DNA of 30,036 bases, taken from Chlorokybus atmophyticus. Taxonomy: Eukaryota > Streptophyta > Chlorokybophyceae > Chlorokybales > Chlorokybaceae. The notes beneath the pieces are model-generated. The model did no database searches and was not told the DNA's origin. It saw only the letters and a list, made by a program, of their open reading frames with translations. Numbering within the stretch: position 1 is the stretch's first letter; each line of letters opens with the position of its first letter. The stretch covers positions 1,063,076 to 1,093,111 of the forward strand of contig RHPI01002503.1 of assembly GCA_009103225.1 (NCBI GenBank), read 5' to 3'. A program made the translations under genes and the position numbers. Positions 9,262-17,057 of this stretch are shown here, one piece after another.

Positions 9262-10201
9262 TCACCTACGACGCCACGCTGCTTTATCGTCCTCAGATGA
9301 AGGCGGAGACTCACATGTCTCTGCTTCTTCGGAGGGCTCCTGGCCGCGGTCGAGCGCCCGCTGCCGGCAACGTGCTTTCGCAACGCGCTGACGCTCTTTG
9401 CGGATGCGGCGCTTCGTCTTCAGCTTCGCCTTCATGATGCGACGGCGGTTGACAATGATGTTGATGTGCCGTGGGTCATGGGCTTGCCACTCGTGAAAGT
9501 CGACGGTGCCGGGGTTCAAGGCATCCCCGCGGAAGACCTTGCTCAGATCACTGTCCTTCTTCATAATTGTGACCCGACGACCATGAAGAGCAAGCAGGTT
9601 CCTGCATCATAACATATTAACATTGACACAACATGTCAAGCATCAATCATAAAACGCCTGCCACCAAGAACAAGCACACAACTCAACTTACATGTCATGC
9701 ATGTATTCGGTGACAAACATGTCCCCAGCATTCTGAAGTGCATTCAGAGCTTCAGCCCTCCAGCGGAAGGTGGGTGTGTGAAACACGTCAGCTGCAACAC
9801 CGCTTCAGTATATATGCAATTATAACAATTCAAATACAGATTACATACCGTATTTCTTGTCAGCAGCGTTAACACATCCGCGCACAACTTTGCTTAAAGA
9901 CAACTTGGGGATGACTGGAGCGGTACTCTTCTGCATCCGCCGGATTTCGCGCAGAGCTTGCGTAACGCGTGGCCTGCATGACCACCCAATTACCAAAAAG
10001 TACATATCAAGACATATGTTAAGACATTTGCTTACTTGCGGCGAGGACGCGCGGGAGGTGCAACCGGCAAGGCTTGATCATGTGCGACAATTGCACCTGC
10101 GCCAGCGGGTGCAGCGGCGGCAACAACAAACCGCCACCAGGACCCCGAGGACGCGGGTAGGCACCATCGACGCGACGACTGCACTGCTTCGTGCATGCCA
10201 T
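9262..10201 (-). CDS. Divergent histone H3-like protein with C-terminal extension, four exons
   Basis: The exons (minus strand) are 10,201-10,036, 9973-9849, 9791-9692 and 9601-9262. Introns are 62, 57 and 90 bp with GT-AG ends and matching phases. Exon 1 opens MACTKQCSRR, like the H3 tail MARTKQTARK. Exon 2 has RVTQALREIRRMQKST (H3 TVALREIRRYQKST) and IPKLSLSKVVRG (alpha 1). Exon 3 has FRWRAEALNALQNAGDMF (alpha 2). Exon 4 has NLLALHGRRVTIMKKD then LSKVFRG, matching H3 NLCAIHAKRVTIMPKD and ARRIRG. The H3 fold is thus complete in order. Loop 1 is a few residues longer than in canonical H3, and about 75 extra residues follow, mostly basic (NRRRIMKAKLKTKRRIRKER) and then acidic/Ser-rich. One base is out of register in the tail between the MACTKQ frame and the APPARPRRK frame (about 10,120-10,145), so this copy may be damaged or start elsewhere. 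A TATA-like tttttaaaaat lies near 10,295-10,305. It lies inside the TIR element, convergent with the GIY-YIG gene. Chromatin function in the host is inference. Confidence 0.85.
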
Positions 10202-10490
10202 TGCCAACACCTACAAACCTGCCCCGAACTACACTCAAGCACGATGATACACAATAGCAGCGACGCAACAACAACTGAGCAGAGCTCAAAGACGTTTTAA
10301 AAATACCAATGCGCCACACGATCCAAAAGAAACACATATGAGCCGCCAAAACGTCGAGGCGGTTTCGCCTGCACAATCGGCTGCCAATTGGCCTACGAAA
10401 CAGCCTGTGGAGCCGTCACCACCCTAGCCCTAAAAGTGCCATTTCACAACAAGAATATGCCGATAACCGTACCTAGTAAACGCGATCGAT
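10202..10490. other. Upstream region of the H3-like gene
   Basis: No gene is seen. The stretch lies 5' of the H3-like start on the minus strand and holds an AT-rich TATA-like stretch at about 10,295-10,305. It probably carries the H3-like promoter and runs into the right inverted repeat. Confidence 0.4.
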
Positions 10491-10860
10491 GCTAATGTGC
10501 ATGACCGCGGTTAACAAACACATGTACAGGCGGGCAGTGAGCATCACCGCTGGTCAAAGAGCCATCATTGGTCTCATGTCGTTTTGTGCACACATGCGAC
10601 GGAGTCGTGGTCCGTATCTATGGTTCATGGCTGGTGCGCGTCTCATGATTTAGTTCAAATCATGGTTAGTTGACTGGCGGGCTACAGTCAGAGCGGTCGT
10701 CAATTGACCGGCAGTAGTAAAATGCAGCGAATCAACTGTGCTTGGCTGCTAACTGCGGTCAGCTGCGGCAATTGAGCCGCAGCTGACCGCAGTTAGGCCG
10801 CCGCTGCTGGTGGCCTGATGCTCCATACCGAGAGCACTCGGCCACGCTGCTAACCAGGTC
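10490..10860. repeat. Right terminal inverted repeat of the composite element
   Basis: In reverse complement it matches 1 to about 320 in collinear blocks. It contains a perfect palindrome at 10,751-10,794: two 18-bp arms beginning aactgcggtcagctgcgg with an 8-bp loop. The outer boundary is unclear. Sequence to about 10,950 (two copies of cagcctggcctgctgacac) may belong to it or to flanking simple repeat. Confidence 0.7.
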
Positions 10861-10959
10861 ATGCCGGTCGCTACTAGGCCAACATGGTCAGGTCAAGGGC
10901 GGCGGCCAGGCCATAGGCCATGGCTTTTTTCACCGCCGCCGTCTACAGCCTGGCCTGCT

Positions 10960-10993
10960 GACACACACAGCCTGGCCTGCTGACACACACACA

Positions 10994-11046
<53 letters not shown>

Positions 11047-11060
11047 ATGCACACACACTT
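10960..11060. repeat. CA microsatellite
   Basis: A nearly pure CA run occupies about 10,983-11,044. It is flanked on the left by two copies of a cagcctggcctgctgacac unit and on the right by two acacttatgcac units. It immediately adjoins the right end of the TIR element. Confidence 0.9.
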
Positions 11061-12039
11061 ATGCACACACTATGTGCTGCCAATTGCACGACCATGCATG
11101 TGTATGCACAGCGTCACAGCACGTTTACACTTAAAGGCTTTTGTATTTCAACAACATCGGTGACTGTGTGTTGACAAAAAACCAAGAATTAAATCTCTGC
11201 AATGGACCAAGCACATTGCTTGAGAAGTCACTTGCTGCACAGACCAGTGCGCTCTAGACTTCACCCCTTGTGCAGCTCAACCTTGACCCATGCACAAACC
11301 TGCACGATTGGTGTGTATGTGCATAGATGCTTGTTTGGTCAGGGCTTTGCAAGTGTGCGACTGTTCCAGATGCATGTGCAATGCGCAAGTTGTGCATAAC
11401 GTTGCATTAAAATTGGACAAGATGTATGCATATGCATCTGGTGCACTTTACAAACACTTGTACCTGCCACAACCTCACGCCCGGGCCTCCCTTCTAGTTG
11501 AGTGCCACACCTCAGCTGTTATGCGGGGCCTGCACGTGTGCGTTCAGTAGCGTGTGATTATTTATATATATTTGCTCAAAGTGTGCATGTGTATATGCGA
11601 CAACTGTAATTGTCTGATGTGAAGACCACCAACCTACAGTAGGACTGGACAGCCTGCCTGCTTGGCCATGCAGCGAGAATAACGAATGTGCAGCGTTTCA
11701 GCGGTTATAGCGATCCTCGCCACCTGTGAGACCTGTACTGTGGTGTGGTGTGATGTTTGTGTGTGTGGCAATGTTTTATGTGTTTGTTCAACACATGGAC
11801 ACACACAAACAAACAATAAAGTGCTCAAACTGTCTCATAGGCTGCACTGGACAGTGCCGCCTATGAGCCCGCCTAAGAGCCCGCCTCATAAGCTTTGCTG
11901 CACAGTGCGGTCCATAAGGCCAATCTTTAAGTATGAACATGCATGGGCGTGCACATTCACACATAAGTGATGTCGAATGTCTCATATAACGTACGCACGC
12001 ACGCGCATGAGCGTGCGTGCGCATGCACACTCAGCGTAC
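11061..12039. other. Non-coding, TG/CA-rich, with palindromic repeats
   Basis: I see no convincing gene. Two copies of the 'CTCATAG...CTATGAG' palindromic family lie at 11,834-11,867 and about 11,884-11,919. A short hairpin of alternating gcacgcacgcgc/gcgtgcgtgcgc lies around 11,993-12,018. Confidence 0.5.
11834..11919. repeat. Palindromic repeat family, copies 1-2
   Basis: The first copy runs from ctcataggctgcact to agtgccgcctatgag around a gac-type centre. The second, about 11,884-11,919, is degenerate (cctcataag ... ccataagg). Related copies occur at 12,564-12,646, 13,243-13,374 and 14,122-14,211. Confidence 0.8.
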
Positions 12040-12129
12040 CTTTAATTTGGAGAGCACGAGCAGCTGGGGCGAGGTAGTGCTTGCATATATAGAGCCGTGC
12101 ACTACAATCTGCTCTCTTCTCGCAGCGGG
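12040..12129 (-). pseudogene. Exon-like block A1 of an unknown minus-strand gene
   Basis: It is flanked by a minus-strand acceptor (cag at 12,132-12,130) and donor (gtacgc from 12,039). The open frame includes EQIVVHGSIYASTTSPQLLV. It is similar in sequence to the block at 13,857-13,964, including the shared caagcactacct core. I recognise no family. Confidence 0.35.
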
Positions 12130-12250
12130 CTGATTGCTAGCTAGGGCAGTCGGCGTACCTGCACGTGTGCATGCGGTCGCGCATGCACGTGCGCATGTTC
12201 GCATGCTTGCGTGTGCGTGTGCGCATCTTATTAAGGAGGAAGAGGAGGGC

Positions 12251-12519
12251 NNNNNNNNNNNNNNNNNNNNNNNNNNNNNNNNNNNNNNNNNNNNNNNNNN
12301 NNNNNNNNNNNNNNNNNNNNNNNNNNNNNNNNNNNNNNNNNNNNNNNNNNNNNNNNNNNNNNNNNNNNNNNNNNNNNNNNNNNNNNNNNNNNNNNNNNNN
12401 NNNNNNNNNNNNNNNNNNNNNNNNNNNNNNNNNNNNNNNNNNNNNNNNNNNNNNNNNNNNNNNNNNNNNNNNNNNNNNNNNNNNNNNNNNNNNNNNNNNN
12501 NNNNNNNNNNNNNNNNNNN
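12251..12519. other. Assembly gap (269 N)
   Basis: A run of N is followed directly by ten G. Homologous sequence at about 14,040-14,090 has a long G run in the same place, so the gap probably hides a poly-G/purine tract that broke assembly. Single N also occur at 14,379, 15,558 and 17,851, the first and last in or beside low-complexity runs. Confidence 0.98.
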
Positions 12520-12563
12520 GGGGGGGGGGAACACCTGTTCTTGTGCTTAGTGTATACGCAGAA

Positions 12564-12646
12564 CTGGCTCATGGGCCGCACTGTCCACTGTGGCCTACGA
12601 GCCAGCTTATGGTGGCTCGTAGGCGGCACGGAGCCGCCTATGAGAC
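12564..12646. repeat. Palindromic repeat family, copies 3-4
   Basis: 12,564-12,605 pairs ctggctcatgggccgcact with a near-complement ending cctacgagccag. 12,613-12,646 pairs ggctcgtaggcggc with gccgcctatgagacc. Confidence 0.8.
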
Positions 12647-12760
12647 CGTCTCTATAGTCTGTGAGCCAATGTTAACAAATGTGTGTATGTGTGTAAGTGC
12701 ATGCACGAGTGATAAAGAGCCCAGCAAGTGTAAGACAGAGCAAGACAACATGCGTGTACA

Positions 12761-12810
12761 ATATGTGTGCGCAAACGCACGCGCACGAGTGATCGTTTGC
12801 GCACACATAT
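12761..12810. repeat. Perfect 17-bp-arm hairpin
   Basis: atatgtgtgcgcaaacg (12,761-12,777) is followed, after a 16-bp GC-rich loop, by its exact reverse complement (12,794-12,810). It lies just downstream, in minus-strand sense, of exon-like block B1. Function unknown. Confidence 0.85.
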
Positions 12811-12844
12811 CCTCGCCCTTCCCTATCCTTCCCCCTCTACTCAC

Positions 12845-13027
12845 CTGCTGTTCAGCTGTTGCACCTCGCTGTAGCAGCTCCCACATGCAATCTTGCGCCC
12901 TCCAAAGAGCAGCAGCGTCGGGCTCCCACCAGCGGTGATGCCTTGGAGCATCATAGACTCTAAAGGTGATGTTCACCAGCGCGCTACTGGCCTTGCGCAA
13001 CGTCGTGGGCAAACACTCCGCAGCGGG
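12845..13027 (-). pseudogene. Exon-like block B1 of an unknown minus-strand gene
   Basis: A minus-strand acceptor (cag at 13,030-13,028) and donor (gtgagt from 12,844) bracket an open frame of 61 codons. It includes CLPTTLRKASSALVNITF and ALWRAQDCMWELLQRG. It is related to B2 by sequence and splice position. No family recognised; it could be a real exon or a decayed copy. Confidence 0.4.
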
Positions 13028-13242
13028 CTGACCATGTGTCCTGTAGGGGACAGGTAAGTAAGCATGTGAATACACATACATGTTAAGCCGCCAAGAGTCA
13101 CACATGCATAAGCATGCATGCACGCGCACCACATGCCTGGTGTGTGTTGCATTGCAGCATGTAGCTGTGCTCTTGACGTGTGAAGACACACAAAAACAAT
13201 TGCAAGCTAGGCAGTGCCGTCTGTGCGCCCATTATGGCAACC

Positions 13243-13374
13243 GCCTCATAGGCTGCACTGATCAGCCTATGAGCCCGCCTCATAGGCTGCACTGTTCAGT
13301 GCAGCCTATGAATCAGCCTGAGGCGGTTGCTACTACAACGGCCTCATAAGCTACACTGGACAGTGCGGACTAAA
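13243..13374. repeat. Palindromic repeat family, copies 5-7
   Basis: Three copies occur at 13,243-13,273, 13,279-13,311 and 13,342-13,374. The middle one is nearly perfect: ctcataggctgcact, four bases, agtgcagcctatga. Copies 5 and 6 lie inside a larger inverted pair, gcaaccgcctca near 13,238 and tgaggcggttgc near 13,319. Confidence 0.85.
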
Positions 13375-13524
13375 AGGTTAATTACGAGTATGTGTACTTG
13401 TGTATGTGCGTTTGTCACACAGAAATACATGTATACTTGCAGGCGCGTGCGTGTAAGCCCCCTCCTCCCCCCTCCCCCCCCCCTTTCCTCTTGCCTTACC
13501 CCTCCGCTTACCTTGCCAAGGTAC

Positions 13525-13656
13525 CTGTGGTTCAGCAGCACCTGCTTGCAATGCCCTCCAGTCCCGCGTCTTGCAAACAAAAGTAGCATCAAGCCCGACA
13601 GTGGTGCCCCGGATCACCACTGCAGTGCTGCCCTTGCGCGGCGTCAGGGGAAGGCC
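13525..13656 (-). pseudogene. Exon-like block B2 of an unknown minus-strand gene
   Basis: An acceptor (cag at 13,659-13,657) and donor (gtacct from 13,524) bracket an open frame. It includes GLPLTPRKGSTAVVIRGTT and KTRDWRALQAGAAEPQ. It is a paralogue of B1 (LRKASS/PRKGST) and B3. On the minus strand its intron begins with a very G-rich tract, as in B1 and B3. Confidence 0.4.
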
Positions 13657-13856
13657 CTGTTTGTCACACACATTTGCACGTGCGTGTATAATAAACAAAG
13701 TGCAAGGATTGTGGCATGTGTGATAAAGAACACTTGGGCTAGCATGCGCATGCCTGTGCGGACAATGCGCTCCATGAGCCCAATTGTAGGTGTGTGTGTG
13801 CACATGCACACGTGCACGCACACTCATGCGGGTGCGCACACACACGCTCATTGCAC

Positions 13857-13964
13857 CTCAGGGCTTTGAAGATGGTGATGGAGTGCACGGGAAGCTAGGG
13901 CAAGGTAGTGCTTGCGCACGCAAAGCTGTGCGCACCAAAGTTCTCTCTTTTCAGCACCGTGTTG
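13857..13964 (-). pseudogene. Exon-like block A2, paralogue of A1, with an in-frame stop
   Basis: It is bracketed by a cag acceptor (13,967-13,965) and a gtgcaa donor (13,856). It shares the gcaagcactacct core and flanks with A1. In the frame equivalent to A1 (LKRENFGAHSFACASTTLP) a TAG follows. It looks like a degenerated duplicate. Confidence 0.35.
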
Positions 13965-14121
13965 CTGATTGCCAGCTTGGGGGCAGTCCGTGTACCGCGT
14001 GTGCGCGCGCGTTATGCGTGCTTGTATGTGTGTGCGTGCGCATCTTTTTGAAAAGGACGAGATAGGGGAAGGGGGGGGGGGGGAGGGGGCTGTTCACATG
14101 CGTGTGTACATGCAAAACTGC

Positions 14122-14211
14122 CTCATAGACCGCACTCTCCAGTGCGGCCTAGGAGACAACCTACAACAATTGGCTCATAGACCGCACTGGACAGTGCGGT
14201 CTATGAGCCAA
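14122..14211. repeat. Palindromic repeat family, copies 8-9
   Basis: 14,122-14,155 is imperfect. 14,170-14,211 is the best copy: two perfectly complementary 19-bp arms (ttggctcatagaccgcact and its complement) around a 4-bp ggac centre. Confidence 0.9.
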
Positions 14212-14388
14212 ACAGGAACCAGTGCGTGCACGCATTGCAGCTTGACCCAGTGCGTGCATGCATGCAAGTACACTTTTTCTTGTGTACGTACGTGCATGTA
14301 TCACGAAGAGCGCATGTGTACTTGCACGCGTACATTGCTTGCATGTGTGCGTGCATATGCTTGCACTCCCTCCCCCCCNACCGGTCAC

Positions 14389-14473
14389 CTTGAGGTCCAG
14401 GTGCTCCTAGTTGCAGCTCTCCCCGGTCCCGCACCCTGCGAAGAGCAGCCCAGTGTGGTCCCGGTGGAGGAAG
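14389..14473 (-). pseudogene. Exon-like block B3 of an unknown minus-strand gene
   Basis: It aligns by eye with the 3' part of B2 (gcgggac, ggag, tgcaa and a shared splice-donor position; gtgacc donor from 14,388, acceptor cag at 14,476-14,474). One frame reads LPPPGPHWAALRRVRDRG. Two other differences suggest decay. A single N and a C run lie just beyond the donor. Confidence 0.3.
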
Positions 14474-15875
14474 CTGGGTAGGAGCTCTCAGTTGATGCAT
14501 GCGGCATGCGTGCGCAGCGAGTGCATGCACCGAAGGTGCTACTTGCAGTATAGTAGACGGTAAGGGAGGAAGATGCACGCGAGGTGGAAAGTGCGCATGT
14601 GTAAGCGCGTGCTTGTTTGAGAGAGAGCTGGAGAAAGCTCCCCCTCCTCTCCCCTTCTCTCCCCTTCTATACGTGCACCTGATGCTGGCAGGCACGCTCA
14701 GTGTGTACGGCCGTTGATGAGCGTTTAATAATGCAACTGTGCATATGCGTGCTAGCTATATAATTTTTGTGTGAAGCTGTGCCAGGCCAGGCCGCTCCTT
14801 TCTTCCCCACACAGCCAAGCAGCTTGCAACCCTCTGTGATGATGTGTTGGGAAGCGCACGTGACCGCACTGGATAATTGTGGGGCCTGCTGACTAACTCC
14901 CGCAGCAGCCGGCCTGCTAGTGGAGATGACACTGGGTTAGAGCACAGCCATAAACGCATCAAGCACTGTTCGTCGCCCATCAGCACAACACCGCAAGCAA
15001 GAGCGTACGCATGCGGGTGGCCTTGCACATGCAAAGCACACAGTTAACGTGGCTGTGGAGCAGAAGCACGCGCAACAAACATACCACTAAGTAGAGTGAC
15101 ACAGTGAGACGCGTGCACGCACGGCCACTGTGAGCTAATTACATGCATAAATGCAGGTGTGGAAGCCAGCTCTGCGTGTGTTCTTGTGCTTATGTGCTTG
15201 CTGAGACAATTAAGCAACTTGCCAAGCTTTCACATGAAGCACAATAACATCAACGCTAACAACAACATCAATTACGAGTTTAACAACAAACATCAACATC
15301 AGCAAGTGGAAACGATGCTGGGAACAGCCGCTGCTCCTGCTGCAGCGCTAGTGGTAGTGCGTTGCAGTGCATTGGCAGCAGCTGCTGCCATACAGCCGCT
15401 GCAATCCGTGGCCAGTAAGGCCATTCGATGGTAGCTGCAGCTTCAAGTAGGGTTACGGCATACTTATGTCATGTACATAATCACGTCACGCCATGGTAAG
15501 CTGCTGCAACAGTACCGATGCTGCAGCAACGGCAGAGGGGGGGGGCTACACGGCTACNCTGTCAACATCGAGCTGAGCTGTAGAAACTCTAATATAACAA
15601 CTATCAGCCACCGCACGCTTACCCATGGGCGAATGTGTGCAGCACAGCAACACACCCTTGTCCTATACGCTCAGCGACAGTATGAGACGGTGGGACTTAC
15701 CGGCTGCAAAGTGCTTGGGTCAATTGTGTACTCTCAATCTCCTACCCTTTCCCCTATCCTCCCCCGCTGTCAGCAGCACGCAGGCGCCACCAGTTCCGCC
15801 GCCTCCAGCTTGTGGACGGCATCACCGTCAGTAGAGGCTGCAAGGCAGTGCATGGTGTAGCCGGCTTGGACTTAT
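14474..15875. other. No supported gene; simple-repeat-rich
   Basis: Weak exon-like sequence on the minus strand at about 14,890-15,000 (VVLMGDEQCLMRLWLCSN) cannot be placed in a gene. 15,240-15,310 is rich in AAC/ATC triplets and 15,315-15,540 in GCA/CTG triplets. An N is present at 15,558 next to a G run. Confidence 0.4.
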
Positions 15876-15955
15876 CTTGTGCTTACACCTGTACTTGCTG
15901 ACGTGTGCAAGTAGTCGCGAGCCGCGACTTGCTCACGTCAGCAAGTAAGCACAAG
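15876..15955. repeat. Long imperfect hairpin with TGACGTG/CACGTCA arms
   Basis: The left arm starts cttgtgctta and continues acttgctgacgtg, gcaagt and cgcg. The right arm is the near-complement cgcgacttg, cacgtcagcaagt, taagcacaag. Each arm carries an ACGT core typical of plant bZIP sites, in mirror orientation. Confidence 0.8.
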
Positions 15956-15997
15956 CTCAGCTACCCTGGTCCGTACGCTGCACTGCGTGCAGTGCGG

Positions 15998-16477
15998 TAC
16001 AGTCTACCCCCGTTATAAGAATCACGTTTATCTTTCAGCTTTTCATTCCACTAACGGGGTTATTCTCTTGGCGCTTATAAGATTATATATTCTTTTATCG
16101 TTTGAAGAATATATATTCTGGTAATGGGGTTATCGACCGATGACCTCAAGCCACATCATCATTTGCTGACGTGGCAAAATATGGATTCAGATTTTCTTTA
16201 TTAAATCATACAAAATAATATATAAACCTAATGATTTGATTCTATTTTTATATAATTATCCCAATATCAACAAGACAATCACGCTATTAACAAAGTACTC
16301 CCCCGTTACAAGACTGAGCCCACTTAAATTTTCAAGCCTTCTCTTTAGTCTTATTACGTACAAGACTATTCCACTAACCGAAGATATTTGCCTGTAAAAC
16401 CATTGGTCCTTTGATAATCCATGATCTTAGCGGGGTTATTCCCTTAAAGCGAAGTCTTTTAACGGGGGTAGACTGTA
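15998..16477. mobile_element. Pogo-like (Tc1/mariner superfamily) MITE with TA target duplication
   Basis: Terminal inverted repeats are cagtctacccccgttataag at 16,000 and the complement of the same motif, aacgggggtagactg, ending at 16,475. TA flanks both ends (15,998-15,999 and 16,476-16,477). The 476-bp interior is AT-rich, unlike its GC-rich surroundings, and holds diverged internal copies of the end motif (taacggggttattctc, agcggggttattccc). It codes for no protein. CAGT-starting TIRs with a CCCCGTTA/CTCCCTTA core and TA duplications are typical of pogo/Tigger elements, so the mobilising transposase must lie elsewhere. Confidence 0.88.
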
Positions 16478-16589
16478 CCACGCGTCTAGCGCACAGCACA
16501 AGTTGATACAGTGGTACATTGTGCCGCACAGCACGTATCAGGTGTGGTGCGTTGTGCGTTGCGCCGTACACGCGGTACCGCGGCTGCTG

Positions 16590-16850
16590 CGGTTCGTAAC
16601 TTGCCAGGGGTGCGACCAGCCCTGAGCCTCTTGACCGAACGGCGTACTGTACCAGTGGTGTACTGGTTTTGCAAGCCGCGGGACACGCGACCAGCCCTGG
16701 TTCGGTCAGTTGAACCAAACCGGCGGGCTCCTGGGCCAGACCACCGGTGGTCCGATCACGGCGGACCAGTCGTGGCACTGGTACACTGAGCCGTGCCAGA
16801 CATGGCCTGCGCGCCGCCTTCGACTGGTCCGCGCGTAAAAAGCCCTGTGA
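16590..16850. repeat. GGACCAG/CTGGTCC-rich repeat, second locus
   Basis: It is dense in gaccagccctg, gaccaccggtggtc, gcggaccag and ctggtccgcg motifs in opposed pairs, like 341-545. It may be a remnant of the same element type. No gene. Confidence 0.45.
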
Positions 16851-17057
16851 AAATCTATGGAAAACCCCACATTAAGATTACTACAAACTATATCGAGGTA
16901 TTAAGCTGCCACCCATCACTAAAAACACATCTGCAGCAAGAGTTACGAACTCTTGTTTCCAACTTAACGAAGCGATAAAGTCATTTACTTGCTGTAGCCT
17001 ACTAGCCAAGCTGTAATGGCCTACTGGCTGCAGGATGTTATCAAGCCCTTGATTGAG

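Noticed and set aside
9262-9601. Basic frame considered as a generic Arg/Lys-rich or ribosomal protein
   Set aside because: The upstream exons and the NLLALHGRRVTIMKKD segment identify a histone H3 fold instead.
12031-12938. Long frames crossing the N run
   Set aside because: They are open only because N cannot make stop codons.
11834-14211. Regularly recurring palindromes considered as a CRISPR array
   Set aside because: Spacing is irregular, spacers are not uniform, and the context is a eukaryotic genome.
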